A stretch of 64,000 nt of DNA from Bacteroidota bacterium (GCA_030834125.1 JAURFW010000008.1:28459-92458); one strand, 5' to 3'; positions 1-10,423 are shown, counted from the first letter of the stretch. Notes: generated by a model not told the origin, from the sequence alone. Program-made: numbers and translations.

Positions 1-98
1 TGACCCTGTCTTTCAGGATTACCAGCCTTAAGAGGATTGGATTGGAACCCAATACAAGTAAGCGCTAAAGCAAAAATCAATTTATAATTTACGTTCAT
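1..98 (-). CDS. N-terminus of an exported protein (partial)
   Basis: This gene is missing from the ORF track because the window edge cuts it. An ATG at 98 opens a frame with no stop to position 1, giving about 32 residues that begin MNVNYKLIFALALTCIGFQS, a signal-peptide-like start with a hydrophobic core. It lies 11 nt downstream of the 1296-aa secreted protein gene on the same strand, so it is probably the third gene of the TonB-receptor operon. In related Bacteroidota a PorV/PorQ-like outer-membrane protein often occupies this place, but too little is visible to identify it, and that idea is inference from context only. Confidence 0.6.
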   Translation of the reverse strand, partial: MNVNYKLIFALALTCIGFQSNPLKAGNPERQG

Positions 99-109
99 TT
101 TATTCTTTA

Positions 110-3100
110 TTAATATGTATCTAAATCAACGGCATGCATGATTCCATACCAACGAATTATTTTTTCTCCTAATCTTGGTGCTTTTACATGAATCAAGTAT
201 AAACCACTTGCAATTGGAACATTACTGCTGTTCTTTAAATCCCATTCATAATAGGTTAAATCATCAGCTTTATTAACCGTCCGAATAAGATTTCCGGCCA
301 TATCAAAAATACGAATCTTACACTCTGGAGGTAAGTTTGTGATTTTAACACGGGAGTCAATTGGGCTATTCTCATATTCACTGTATCCGCGATATGGATT
401 TGGAACTATATTTACTAAATCTAAGTTCTTAGTTCCTATTTCATCAGAAATAGAAGGTGCGATAGATGCACCATCAAATTCGTACATAGGACGATCATCA
501 TTTCTATCGTCACCAGTAGCAAAAGTTGTATATGCCTTTTGAACATGAACTTTAAATTTAACCTCTGTAGGAGGAATACCATTGTCCATATTGTACCCTG
601 GGGCTAAATACGTAGGAATCACCCACGTAACTGTAGAAAGTAATCTAATCTTATTTAAGTTAGTAAGTGCAGGTGATGTAAGTGCCGTTTTAAATCGGTC
701 GAAGTTCGCCTCATCAGGACCTAGATATCGCTCACCAGTTATGTTACGTGTTAAACCATGATTTCCAGTACCAAAAATATATAAGAAATGCTTACCACCA
801 ATTGCAGGATAGGATCCATTATCATTATAAACTGTTGACGTAGGATTCCAAATCATATCGCGTCCATTCTCTCCAGTTAAATAACTATCTTCTCCGAAAG
901 CGATTTGCATGCGTTCACCAGTTTCAAGGTTAATTACATAACCTGGGAACCAACTTAAACCTGTGCTTCCAGGTATGTCGTTAAAGTCGATATCCTTTGA
1001 AGCCGCATCGCGCATATTAAACTTCCAAATATCACCCTGATTGCCGTTCTTCACTTCATCGTCTGACATTTCAAGAACTGGACAACGGGTCCATTTAGTT
1101 TTATCTGGAGTAATTACCAATTCAAAGCTATGTAGTTCGGCTAAAGGATTTTGTAAATGCGTAGCATTCCCCGACCATGCAAATCCAAACGTATTTCTAC
1201 CGTTGGCTGCACTGTATTTTTCGCGCGCTGTCAAGCCATAAGGAGCTATACGACCGTTCCAGATTTTTTCATAAGCCTGTCCGGGGTCTAATGGACCTCC
1301 ATTAGTTCCCATAAAGTCATGTATATAACCATCGAAGGTAGCCCCACGACCATTGCTTCCAGAACGAATCCAGTTTAACCATACACTACCAGAAGTTGGA
1401 GTACTTTGAGCATCGTTATCAACTACAGCTGTTAACCATTGCCTTCCGTTATCTTCCCACTCAACAGTCCAGTCTAACAATCCGTTTTGCGGATCAGCTT
1501 CAGCATTTTCAGAAGGATTGTATACCTGATTAATTTCAATGCTTAATCCCCAATCTGCAAGGTTCTCCTTTGTAGAATTATATTCACTCGGAATACCTTG
1601 AACACTCTCAAAAGGCTGTCCTATAGTAGTATCTGAGAATATTGTATCATTACCATTTTTTCCTTTACGTACTAAAATCCAATCAGTATTCCGAGTCATA
1701 GAATCACGCAATCCTATTGAATTAGATGGAGTTCTTTCTCTAAAGATAAGTTCAAAATTATCAGTAGGTACTTTTAATGGATCTACAACTTTAACGTTTA
1801 CAGGTCCAAATCCACCCATGTAGGTAGGCTGGGTAACGAAATTGGTAGCCAAAATCTCTTTTACGGTCTCCTCTGTAAATTCAAGTGACATTCCACCATT
1901 TCCACGACCAGAAATTCTCTTTAATATTGGACCACTGCCATAAGTTGAATTCAACTCTGTACCAAAATTTTCAGATTCAGTTTTATGAGGAGTAGCACGG
2001 TAAACTTGAATATTTCGACGACCGGCTAAGAACTGATTAGGATCAATTTGTAAAGTATCATCTGATAGTACTGCATAACTCAAAATCATGTAGTAGTAGT
2101 TTTTGTAATCCACCAATGATGTATTTGCCGAAGTAGCGAATAAGTCATTTTTGATACTGAAGGTATGTTGAACACCTTTGTCTGCACCATCCACCTTTTC
2201 AACTGGTATCATCTGAGACAATTTAGGATCGAAAACTTTATTTACAATTTGACCACGATTATTTTGGACGTCACATTGAAATAACAATCGAGCCTTGTCA
2301 ATATTATCCAAATCAGAAGTATTTACAGTTGCATCTTTTAATTGATACACCAAGTATCCTTCAAACTTGTAGGTTAACTCTTCATTACTAGCATTTTTAT
2401 ACTTTTCAGTGTAGTTCTCTACCTTAGTCGAATTAGTATTTAAAAACTTCAATACTAATTCCTGTTCTAGTTCTTGCATCTCTACATCTGGAGCATCAGG
2501 TCCGTCCAATATTTTAAAGTTATTATTAAAAAGCGTTTGCGCCTTATCAGAAGCAAGTTTTAATAAATCTAAAGAACCTGTTGCACCACCACTTGTAGTT
2601 CTTGCCCAAACAACACCTACTGTAATTCTTTGAACCTGACCAGGACGCAAAAGGAAAGGACCAGTAGATTGCAAGAAACGACGGTCACCTGGACGATTTC
2701 CTGCCGACTTCTCATCCCAACAACGCCCTGCAAATTCAGGGTCAGTACAACCAGGGAACATGAAACTAGAAACTTCACTTCCACCGAAGCCGTTTCCTCC
2801 CCATGTTACGTTCTGCCCACCTTTCCATTTACCACGTAGATAGTTATAAAATGAGTTGGGATTACCTCTATCTGGGTTTCCATTAATAGGGTTTGCATCA
2901 TTGTTGTAATACATGAAGTGGCTCATTCCCATTTGGTTCCCCGCTGTATCAGTAGGTCCTTCAAAATAGTCAACACCAATTGTTGGTGGGTTTAATCCAT
3001 ATCCGAGTACACCCTCGTCATCATCGTCACCATTGTAACAAAAACCTAAACTTCTGCCTACATCACAACCCACATAGTCATCGGCATAATTACCTAAATC

Positions 3101-4000
3101 GGCATCTACCCATTGACCCATGTAACAATCATTAAGAGTTGTAAAACCGCGGTTAATGATTTTTGTTGAATAGAAAGTCATGTTGTTAACTTCATCATTT
3201 GTAGCAAATGCAAACGCAGTGGTTTGACACTCTACACCAATTGGCTGTCCAGAACTTTCGGAGTGAATATTTCCTTTATCGTTGTATACCCACCAAATGA
3301 ACATGTCTGGTTGACGATTTACACCGTTTTCAGCATTAGGACGACGCTCGTCTAATACGGGATGTTCTCCATCAAACGGATTATAAATTCCATCGGGAAC
3401 TATTTCTTTATATGGCGCTAGGTAGTTTGCCTCTGGTCCAAGTCCTACAGAACGATTACTTCCAGCAGGCCAATCTCTAATTCCAATACTTTGGGTTAAA
3501 AATTTAGATTCTTCAAACTCCTCTAATTCATCGCGTGTAACCTTCCACATACGGTCATAAGATTCACAACGCAACGGCTCCGTTGCAGCGGTTGTGGTAT
3601 CCAATGGACCAGGCCAAAAGTCAGAACCAAACTGACGATAAGTCATTGCTGCAAGCTTTAAGTTTCCACCATTATCTTTTCCTCCAATCCAAATCGCACC
3701 CGCAAAAAGAGAATGCTTTCTAACTGCGTTTGGATCATTGATTTTTGGGATTTCATATTTAGGATTATTTAGATCCCACCACATATCTCCTCCGTTCAAC
3801 AACTTTGTTCTTACATTGTTGATATCTAAGTCTACCGACTGTGAAGCAGGGTTACAAGTGCTTGCAAATGCACCGGCTCTTTTGTTCACGGTATTAGATT
3901 TCGAAGAACGTCCTTGCACATTAACTACAGGACGTGCTGCCGCCATAGAGACCAAGGCGATACCAGCAGCTAATATTCCGAATTTTCTCGTCATTTTCAT
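110..4000 (-). CDS. Large secreted protein with C-terminal FlgD-like/T9SS-type sorting region
   Basis: This is a 1296-residue exported protein. Residues 1-22 form a signal peptide (positively charged MKMTRKFG, then a hydrophobic core ending near AAA). The body is rich in Asn, Gly and aromatic residues and has motifs I associate with a large uncharacterised Bacteroidota surface family, such as AGAIWIGGKD, FWPGPLD and DRRFLQSTGPFLLRPGQ. The last 90 residues hold the 'VPNPYRG ... IRIFDMAGNLIRT ... ASGLYLIHV' pattern of a FlgD_ig-like or type IX secretion C-terminal domain, so export to the surface by T9SS is likely but inferred. It lies 11 nt after the TonB receptor gene and is probably co-transcribed with it. 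No enzymatic motif is visible; a role as surface partner of the receptor fits best. Confidence 0.75.
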   Translation of the reverse strand: MKMTRKFGILAAGIALVSMAAARPVVNVQGRSSKSNTVNKRAGAFASTCNPASQSVDLDINNVRTKLLNGGDMWWDLNNPKYEIPKINDPNAVRKHSLFAGAIWIGGKDNGGNLKLAAMTYRQFGSDFWPGPLDTTTAATEPLRCESYDRMWKVTRDELEEFEESKFLTQSIGIRDWPAGSNRSVGLGPEANYLAPYKEIVPDGIYNPFDGEHPVLDERRPNAENGVNRQPDMFIWWVYNDKGNIHSESSGQPIGVECQTTAFAFATNDEVNNMTFYSTKIINRGFTTLNDCYMGQWVDADLGNYADDYVGCDVGRSLGFCYNGDDDDEGVLGYGLNPPTIGVDYFEGPTDTAGNQMGMSHFMYYNNDANPINGNPDRGNPNSFYNYLRGKWKGGQNVTWGGNGFGGSEVSSFMFPGCTDPEFAGRCWDEKSAGNRPGDRRFLQSTGPFLLRPGQVQRITVGVVWARTTSGGATGSLDLLKLASDKAQTLFNNNFKILDGPDAPDVEMQELEQELVLKFLNTNSTKVENYTEKYKNASNEELTYKFEGYLVYQLKDATVNTSDLDNIDKARLLFQCDVQNNRGQIVNKVFDPKLSQMIPVEKVDGADKGVQHTFSIKNDLFATSANTSLVDYKNYYYMILSYAVLSDDTLQIDPNQFLAGRRNIQVYRATPHKTESENFGTELNSTYGSGPILKRISGRGNGGMSLEFTEETVKEILATNFVTQPTYMGGFGPVNVKVVDPLKVPTDNFELIFRERTPSNSIGLRDSMTRNTDWILVRKGKNGNDTIFSDTTIGQPFESVQGIPSEYNSTKENLADWGLSIEINQVYNPSENAEADPQNGLLDWTVEWEDNGRQWLTAVVDNDAQSTPTSGSVWLNWIRSGSNGRGATFDGYIHDFMGTNGGPLDPGQAYEKIWNGRIAPYGLTAREKYSAANGRNTFGFAWSGNATHLQNPLAELHSFELVITPDKTKWTRCPVLEMSDDEVKNGNQGDIWKFNMRDAASKDIDFNDIPGSTGLSWFPGYVINLETGERMQIAFGEDSYLTGENGRDMIWNPTSTVYNDNGSYPAIGGKHFLYIFGTGNHGLTRNITGERYLGPDEANFDRFKTALTSPALTNLNKIRLLSTVTWVIPTYLAPGYNMDNGIPPTEVKFKVHVQKAYTTFATGDDRNDDRPMYEFDGASIAPSISDEIGTKNLDLVNIVPNPYRGYSEYENSPIDSRVKITNLPPECKIRIFDMAGNLIRTVNKADDLTYYEWDLKNSSNVPIASGLYLIHVKAPRLGEKIIRWYGIMHAVDLDTY

Positions 4001-4011
4001 TAATTCAATTT

Positions 4012-7000
4012 TTAGTTTAGACTGAAACGAATTCCTAAACGAATAGTTCTAGGACTATTCCAGTTTCCAGTTTGTGAGTTTAACAATAAGCGATACAAGT
4101 CTGTATAGCTTTGAGCATCTACCTGATTTCTGATTAACAACTGACCTTGAGGAGACGTTAAGAAACCATCATCATTTGGTTGACCAGTGTAAGGGAACAC
4201 ACCAGTAACATTCCAAGTATTCAATAAATTATTAACCCACAGGAATGCCGCAAAACGCAAAGGGTTCTTTGAATCTCCACGATTTAGCTGGAAGGACTTT
4301 GTTAAGTTGAAATCAAAATTATACTGCCATGGTAAGCGCGCGCCAAAAGGAACACCCTTAATCTGTGCACGGTCAACAGCACCTATTTGTACGGGTCTTA
4401 CTGTAGGAGTATAAGGACCACCACTGTAGGTATTTGCAATAACGTTGATACTTGTATTTTTCAAAATCTCTTTTCCAAACAAAATTGGTCCAGTATATAG
4501 GTTTCTACGATTTCTATCGCGTCCACCTGCCCAAGCCCAAGTTGCAGACAACTTAATATTGTGGCGTATATCTAAATCACCCAAAGGAATTACAGTTCTT
4601 AAATTTGGTTGATTTGAAGCAATTAATGCGGCCTGAGAGTTGATATTAGATCCTGTACCATCAGCAAACTGCAACATATAACTTGCAGATAAAGTCATTG
4701 GTCCAATATCTCTCATAATAAAGTTACCGCGGAAACCAGTAATTGTAGCAAAATCAATGTTTCTATATGTAGAATAAGTTACAGGGTAACCTTGGTTGAT
4801 TTGATACAATCCAAAGTCGTTTCTTATTTCAGAGTAAGATGCAGCTAATTCTAAACCTTTATCATTTCTTCTACCGAAGATTTGTTTAAATCCTACTTCA
4901 TAGTCTGTTTTCAAACGTGAGTTCAACGAACCATTTGCTAAAGTAGATCCTTGTCTAAATTTCAAAAAGTATACATCATCAATTGAAACGAATGATGCTC
5001 CTGCATTTGGACGTTGTGCTAACACATCATAACTAACATAGAATGACTTTCTCTTATCTAATGGGAATGAAAACCACACACGAGGTAATAAATTCACTAT
5101 GGGAGTGTAGTCCATGAAGGTAGTTTCGGTTACCTCTTGAGTATCTGTTCTGTATAAATACGGTGCAATACGACCATTTACAGTTTTATTGGCTAAAAAT
5201 TCAGAGTTTCTTTGCTCTGATCCATCCGCATTAAACCATTTATCGCCCATTCTGTAACCCACAATTTGGGTTGGAGATTCCATATCATTCACATAAACTT
5301 TTGCGTCATCTGCAATATTTGATGGATGATTAATTGGTAATCCATTAATCTCACCAACTTCAGCAGCAGTTTTTATTGGGTAGAGTGAATAAGGGTCAGC
5401 AAGGACAATTTGGTTCGCATCGTAACGTTCCATACGAAGACCTAAACGGAAGATCAAATCTTTGAATTGGAACTGGTCTTGTAACCAAGCCGCAATGTAA
5501 ATAGGTTGGAAAGCACCAATTGTGCGCTTATCTGGGTCATTCAAGAACTCAGAAATAGAAGGCTTACCTCTTACTTTGTTACCTAAATGATCATAACCAA
5601 AGTAGTTTACGTAACCATTACCATTGTTTAATAACTCGTTTGCATTAAACATGTCTAAACTGAAATCACCTGGTTTATAGCTATTGATATCAACAAACGT
5701 TCTTTCATTGATGGTGTTACCATAAACATCTGTTGAACCTTGTGATATTAGTTTGTTTCTGAAGTTACGGTCAAATGTTGACTGCTCTTCGTAATTAACA
5801 AGTCTATTGTAACGAATTGTATCTGTGAATACACCATTTTCGTCATAAGATAAAATTGGATTCTCAATATCTAACTCGCCAATATGTTTATTCATTAACT
5901 GACGCATAAGGATCCATAATCCATTTGCATTTAAACCATATCCTCTATTAATATTTTGCTCATAATAGAAACCAGCCTGTAAATCATGAGGTGTACGTTG
6001 TCTTCCACCTTGTGTTTTGGGCTTAACTTGCATCTGACCTAAAGCAAATAATGAATACTTCTCTGTTTCATTTTTACTCCAACCACCAACGGTTGTACCC
6101 GGAGTTGACCATAAAGAATAAACATTCACAGGGTTATATCCATTTAATAGACCTTGGCTCGCTAAAACCGTAAGTGGATTTGTAATTCTGCCACCTCTTT
6201 CGGTGAAGTAATCATAGACATTTGAAGTGTAGCGTGCACGCACTGGATTTAAATCACTTGCCTGATAATCAAGCAACGTGTCCATATAACCTATATGTTC
6301 CCAATAGTTACTTAACTGAACATAGTTTCCAAATTGATCACGAACTACTCTAGGATCTTTATTAGGGTTTTGCTGTGCGTCTGTGTGCGAGTATGCAAAT
6401 ACCTCTGTAGGATATGCAGTAAATGAACCAACATAACCATAATTGAAGATATCATCTAAGTGATCTGCGTTTCTAGAGAATGACCAAGCATTTTGATATT
6501 CTGCACGGACAGTGTAAAAGGCAGATTTGATGTTACTTCTCTTGTCAACTTTAAAGTTTTGACGGAACTGCAAATATGATCTAAACGTATGATTATCTAT
6601 ACGCGCAGTATTTGCAAAGTTTAATATATTATTTGTAACACTTCTTCCACCACCGTAGAAATAAGAAGCAAAGGCAGTTAACGAAATGTACTTATTTGGG
6701 TTAAACTCTAACTTGCCAATGAAGTTTGAATTGTATTGTTGAGAATTTGGACGTGCTGCGATATTTTGGAAATCTGACTCCCTCAAGAAAGAAGCGCTAT
6801 GTACAAAACCATTTGGAGTAATAGTTAATGGATTTTGTTCAATCTCAGCCATTTTCTCATCGTTCAATACATAAACCCCTGTGCGAGTTGGTGATGGATC
6901 ATAATAATAACCCACGTTACCATTCAAGGTAAAACCTAATTTAACTAGTTTGTCAGTAGTTCCGTTGGCATTCTTTTTCTCTTGAATCCAAAGTGGCCCG

Positions 7001-7758
7001 GAGATGAAACCCTCTAGAGTACTGTACCCATAAGGATCTAAAAACTGCGAAGTTATTCCCTCAAAAATTGAAATGTATTTATCAGTTGCACTTTTGGAGG
7101 TGTAGGAGAATGCACCTCCTGTTAAATCACCATACATCGCAGGAATACCTCCAATATTTACTGATAACTGGTCAACCCCTAATGATGGAATTGCTCCTCC
7201 ACCAATTACACGCATACCATCAACGAAAGTACCATTACCATCAGAACGAGTTCCGCGAACGGAAATACCTTGACGGGATTCAATAATTGCAGAGTTGGTA
7301 GATGTCAATGCTCCCATTCCACGTCTACCACTGTTAATCATTTGCTTACCATCAATGGAAGCCTCATTTTGCTCCATTTGAATAACCTTCTTCGATGCCT
7401 TGGTAGAAATAACCACCGCAGTCATTGAAGTTGTCATATTTAGAGATTTAGGTTCATTCAAACCAGCACGAAGTGTTAAATCTGTAATTTTCTGAGTTGA
7501 AAATCCATCTTTAGAAGCTTCCATGTCATAGGTGCCTGGATTTAATGTTTGGAAAATTACATTACCATCCATGTCAGTGGTATCATAGGCTTTTTTGATA
7601 CCATTCAAATACATGGCAACCATTACTCCACTCATACGTTTACCATCACCATCTAGGGCGGTCACACGAAAATCCGCGAAGTTGGTTTGTGCGAATGACA
7701 CTGCAGATACTATTCCTGCAATTGCCAACAGCGACCATTTAAGTAGTTTATCTCTCAT
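4012..7758 (-). CDS. TonB-dependent outer-membrane receptor with carboxypeptidase-regulatory-like domain
   Basis: This 1248-residue protein has a signal peptide ending SVSFAQ (about residue 24). A carboxypeptidase-regulatory-like beta-sandwich follows (about 28-110, 'DFRVTALDGDGKRMSGVMV', 'NPGTYDMEASKDGF'). Next comes a plug domain (about 125-235, with 'GISVRGTRSDGNGTFVDGMRV' and 'IPAMYGDLTGGAFSY'), then a long beta-barrel to the C-terminus, which ends in 'IRLGIRFSLN'. Such receptors import ligands across the outer membrane using ExbBD-TonB energy. The substrate cannot be read from the sequence. The downstream partner is not SusD-like, so this is not a classical polysaccharide-utilisation pair. 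A promoter-like element lies about 58 bases upstream. Confidence 0.9.
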   Translation of the reverse strand: MRDKLLKWSLLAIAGIVSAVSFAQTNFADFRVTALDGDGKRMSGVMVAMYLNGIKKAYDTTDMDGNVIFQTLNPGTYDMEASKDGFSTQKITDLTLRAGLNEPKSLNMTTSMTAVVISTKASKKVIQMEQNEASIDGKQMINSGRRGMGALTSTNSAIIESRQGISVRGTRSDGNGTFVDGMRVIGGGAIPSLGVDQLSVNIGGIPAMYGDLTGGAFSYTSKSATDKYISIFEGITSQFLDPYGYSTLEGFISGPLWIQEKKNANGTTDKLVKLGFTLNGNVGYYYDPSPTRTGVYVLNDEKMAEIEQNPLTITPNGFVHSASFLRESDFQNIAARPNSQQYNSNFIGKLEFNPNKYISLTAFASYFYGGGRSVTNNILNFANTARIDNHTFRSYLQFRQNFKVDKRSNIKSAFYTVRAEYQNAWSFSRNADHLDDIFNYGYVGSFTAYPTEVFAYSHTDAQQNPNKDPRVVRDQFGNYVQLSNYWEHIGYMDTLLDYQASDLNPVRARYTSNVYDYFTERGGRITNPLTVLASQGLLNGYNPVNVYSLWSTPGTTVGGWSKNETEKYSLFALGQMQVKPKTQGGRQRTPHDLQAGFYYEQNINRGYGLNANGLWILMRQLMNKHIGELDIENPILSYDENGVFTDTIRYNRLVNYEEQSTFDRNFRNKLISQGSTDVYGNTINERTFVDINSYKPGDFSLDMFNANELLNNGNGYVNYFGYDHLGNKVRGKPSISEFLNDPDKRTIGAFQPIYIAAWLQDQFQFKDLIFRLGLRMERYDANQIVLADPYSLYPIKTAAEVGEINGLPINHPSNIADDAKVYVNDMESPTQIVGYRMGDKWFNADGSEQRNSEFLANKTVNGRIAPYLYRTDTQEVTETTFMDYTPIVNLLPRVWFSFPLDKRKSFYVSYDVLAQRPNAGASFVSIDDVYFLKFRQGSTLANGSLNSRLKTDYEVGFKQIFGRRNDKGLELAASYSEIRNDFGLYQINQGYPVTYSTYRNIDFATITGFRGNFIMRDIGPMTLSASYMLQFADGTGSNINSQAALIASNQPNLRTVIPLGDLDIRHNIKLSATWAWAGGRDRNRRNLYTGPILFGKEILKNTSINVIANTYSGGPYTPTVRPVQIGAVDRAQIKGVPFGARLPWQYNFDFNLTKSFQLNRGDSKNPLRFAAFLWVNNLLNTWNVTGVFPYTGQPNDDGFLTSPQGQLLIRNQVDAQSYTDLYRLLLNSQTGNWNSPRTIRLGIRFSLN

Positions 7759-7816
7759 ATTTTTCTATCCAAATGAACTTTATTTATGTGGATTCAACAT
7801 TCCACGCTTCAAAGGG

Positions 7817-7847
7817 CAAGTTTATCGAAAAATCAAGGATTTAGCAA
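7817..7847 (-). promoter_or_regulatory. Promoter for the TonB receptor operon
   Basis: On the minus strand a TTG (7847-7845), a 20-nt spacer and TAAACTTG (7824-7817, one mismatch to TAnnTTTG) match the Bacteroidota housekeeping promoter layout. The leader to the ATG at 7758 would be about 55 nt. Confidence 0.4.
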
Positions 7848-7916
7848 GTTTATTTTTGCCTTTTATTTAGCAATTTTATCGGGTTGACTAGTGTCATTTA
7901 TAAACCTGTTATGTAA

Positions 7917-8855
7917 TTACCCTTTATTATTCAGTATTTTAGACAAGAGAATGTCTGAAATATTCTTGTAACTTTCTTTTGACCAACCAGCAACATGTGG
8001 CGAAAACATTACATTTGATTTAGCTCTTAAATTTTCCCAAAGTTCCTTTTTTTCATTGGGAATTTTTGAAATTGGTTCAAAAGGAAAAACGTCCAATAAT
8101 GCTCCACTGATGTATTTATTATTTAAAGCGACTACTAAATCATCAAAAACCATTGTTGCTCCCCTACTTGCATTTATGAAGATGGGTGAATTCTTCATGG
8201 TTAAAAACACCTTTTCCGAAAACCACCCTCTGGTTTCATCTGTTAAGGGGACATGTATTGAAATTATGTCAGCACGCTCACATAAAATTGAAAATTCCAC
8301 AGCCTCAAGTTGTGAAGTATTTTCAATCTTTTTATACTTATCGTATACTAGAAGATTAGCTCCTAAGGCTACTAATTTACTTCCCAAAGCTGAACCCGTA
8401 TGACCGTAACCAATGATGCCAACATTCTTCCCTTTTAACTCAACTCCACGATGTTTTTCGCGATTCCAATTACCGCGCTTAACATCGTTATCACCACTTG
8501 GAATTTTATGTAAAAAAGCGAGTAACATCCCCAACATATGTTCAGCCACCGAATTGGCATTCGCCCCAGAAGCATCAATTACTGAAATATTATTTGCCTT
8601 CAAATAATGTTGGTCAACATTATCTAAACCAGCACCTGCTCGTGCAACCCATTTTACAGATTTTACCTTATCTAATAAGGCAGCCGTAATTTGAATCTTA
8701 GAACGAACAACCAACCCCTCTGGTTTAACCTTATAAATCTTTTCAGAAATATCAGTTTTAACAATTTCTGGTAAATAGATTACGTCGTATCCATTTTCTT
8801 CTAATCCATGAATCAATGATTCATAAACATCATCAATGATTAAGACTTTGGGCAT
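7917..8855 (-). CDS. serA: D-2-hydroxyacid dehydrogenase, SerA-like (phosphoglycerate dehydrogenase)
   Basis: This 312-residue NAD-dependent dehydrogenase probably oxidises 3-phosphoglycerate, the first step of serine synthesis. Visible signs are the substrate-domain 'VVRSKIQITAALL', the Rossmann glycine motif 'GKNVGIIGYGHTGSALG' (about 140-160), the catalytic region 'INASRGATMV' (Arg), the Glu-bearing 'LDVFPFEP' and the catalytic His in 'FSPHVAGWS'. It lacks the C-terminal ACT domain of serine-regulated SerA enzymes, as many Bacteroidota homologues do, so feedback control by that route is unlikely. It follows accC by only 4 nt and is probably co-transcribed. Another 2-hydroxyacid dehydrogenase activity cannot be excluded. 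Confidence 0.8.
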   Translation of the reverse strand: MPKVLIIDDVYESLIHGLEENGYDVIYLPEIVKTDISEKIYKVKPEGLVVRSKIQITAALLDKVKSVKWVARAGAGLDNVDQHYLKANNISVIDASGANANSVAEHMLGMLLAFLHKIPSGDNDVKRGNWNREKHRGVELKGKNVGIIGYGHTGSALGSKLVALGANLLVYDKYKKIENTSQLEAVEFSILCERADIISIHVPLTDETRGWFSEKVFLTMKNSPIFINASRGATMVFDDLVVALNNKYISGALLDVFPFEPISKIPNEKKELWENLRAKSNVMFSPHVAGWSKESYKNISDILLSKILNNKG

Positions 8856-8859
8856 CTAT

Positions 8860-10359
8860 CTAATATATTTTACGTTGGGCTTTCCAACTATTATTTCCCG
8901 AGTTATTTTGATGTGATTTTATTTGATTGTTCTGATCACCTTGTTCCCAAATATAAACTGCCGCAGTTAATAGTGCATCTTCACTATTAGTAGTTTCCCT
9001 GCTGCTATTTGACTCTTCCAAATTATAATGTTGTGCAATAAAATGAGTACTAAAATCTCCTTCAATAAACTTTGGATGATTCATTACAAATGTTCCAAAC
9101 GGAAGTGTAGTTTGAATGCCCGTAATAACATATTCCTCAATAGCCCTTTTCATTCTTGCAATAGCCTCACTTCTATCTTTTCCGTAGGTTATTAATTTTG
9201 AAAGCATGTTATCGTAAAAAATTGGAATTTCCATGTTTGGTTCCATGCAATCGTCTACTCTAACACCCGGTCCCATCGGTGGCAAATAAGTTTTAACCGT
9301 TCCTATATTTGGAAGAAAATCTTGAAATGGATCTTCAGCACAAACCCTCAATTCAATTGCATGACCTTCCATTTTTAAATCTTCTTGAGAAAATGGCAAA
9401 GGTTCACCGGCTGCCACTTGAATTTGAAGTTTTACTAAGTCAAGTCCCGTGATCATTTCAGTAACGGGATGTTCTACCTGCAAACGAGTATTCATCTCTA
9501 AAAAATAAAATTCTTCGTTATCACCTAACAGAAATTCTACGGTTCCTGCACCTGAGTAATTACATGCTTTTGCTACGTTAACAGCAGCATCGCCCATTTT
9601 ATTCCTTAATGATTCTGAAAGTATAGCACTAGGAGCTTCTTCAACTAATTTTTGATGTCTTCTTTGAATAGAACATTCTCTTTCAAAAAGGTGACAAACA
9701 TTACCATTATTATCTGCAATTAATTGAAATTCTATATGACGCGGATTACCCACATATTTTTCAATAAAAACACTATCATCTCCAAATGCATTTCTCGCCT
9801 CATTTTGTGCTGCGGTTAATGATGAAATAAATTCTTTTTCCTCGTATACCACACGCATTCCCTTACCTCCACCACCTGCAGAAGCTTTTAAAAGTACTGG
9901 AAAACCAATATCTCTTGCAACTTGCATTGCAGCATCCACATCGACTATTGCTTCATTGATACCTGGAACTAATGGAACTCCATATTTTTCAACGGCTTGT
10001 TTACTAGCAATTTTAGAACCCATAATCTCCATTGCCTCTGGAGTAGGTCCAATTAATGTTATTCCTTGAGCATGAAGTTTTCGAGCAAATTCTGCATTTT
10101 CAGATAAAAACCCATAACCTGGATGGACTGCTTCTGCACCCGTTTTTTTGCATAAATCAATAATCGTATCCATGCGAAGGTAACTTTCACTACTTGGTCC
10201 TTCTCCAATACAATAAGCCTCGTCCGCGTATCTAACGTGCCTCGCTAATCTATCAGCAATACTATATACCGCTACTGTAGAAATTCCCATATCTTTACAA
10301 GTCCGCATTACGCGAATTGCAATTTCACCTCTATTTGCTATTAAGATTTTTGAAAACAT
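8860..10359 (-). CDS. accC: Biotin carboxylase subunit of acetyl-CoA (or propionyl-CoA) carboxylase
   Basis: This enzyme uses ATP and bicarbonate to carboxylate biotin on the carrier protein, feeding malonyl-CoA synthesis. Motifs are the N-terminal 'FSKILIANRGEIAIRV', the ATP-grasp glycine loop 'KASAGGGGKGMRVV', and the catalytic 'EMNTRLQVEHPVTE'. I start it at ATG 10359 (499 aa), not at the track's 10422: the conserved N-terminus begins here and a perfect -7 element (10397-10390) lies between the two candidates, so the upstream codons would not be transcribed from it. A poly-Asn/Gln/Ser C-terminal tail (about 50 residues) extends beyond the core. No accB is adjacent; serA follows by 4 nt. 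Confidence 0.92.
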   Translation of the reverse strand: MFSKILIANRGEIAIRVMRTCKDMGISTVAVYSIADRLARHVRYADEAYCIGEGPSSESYLRMDTIIDLCKKTGAEAVHPGYGFLSENAEFARKLHAQGITLIGPTPEAMEIMGSKIASKQAVEKYGVPLVPGINEAIVDVDAAMQVARDIGFPVLLKASAGGGGKGMRVVYEEKEFISSLTAAQNEARNAFGDDSVFIEKYVGNPRHIEFQLIADNNGNVCHLFERECSIQRRHQKLVEEAPSAILSESLRNKMGDAAVNVAKACNYSGAGTVEFLLGDNEEFYFLEMNTRLQVEHPVTEMITGLDLVKLQIQVAAGEPLPFSQEDLKMEGHAIELRVCAEDPFQDFLPNIGTVKTYLPPMGPGVRVDDCMEPNMEIPIFYDNMLSKLITYGKDRSEAIARMKRAIEEYVITGIQTTLPFGTFVMNHPKFIEGDFSTHFIAQHYNLEESNSSRETTNSEDALLTAAVYIWEQGDQNNQIKSHQNNSGNNSWKAQRKIY

Positions 10360-10389
10360 AATTAATGCAGATCTCTGTGTTTTATGGAA

Positions 10390-10419
10390 CAAAGATAAGT
10401 TATACCTTCGTGATGCAAA
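10390..10419 (-). promoter_or_regulatory. accC promoter
   Basis: On the minus strand TTTG (10419-10416), an 18-nt spacer and a perfect TATCTTTG (10397-10390) form a complete Bacteroidota promoter. The predicted start near 10385 gives a leader of about 25 nt to ATG 10359 and decides that start. The element overlaps the region just upstream of ccmB on the other strand. Confidence 0.7.
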
Positions 10420-10423
10420 CAAT

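Noticed and set aside
10360-10422. 21-residue N-terminal extension of AccC
   Set aside because: A promoter lies inside it and the conserved biotin carboxylase start is at ATG 10359.
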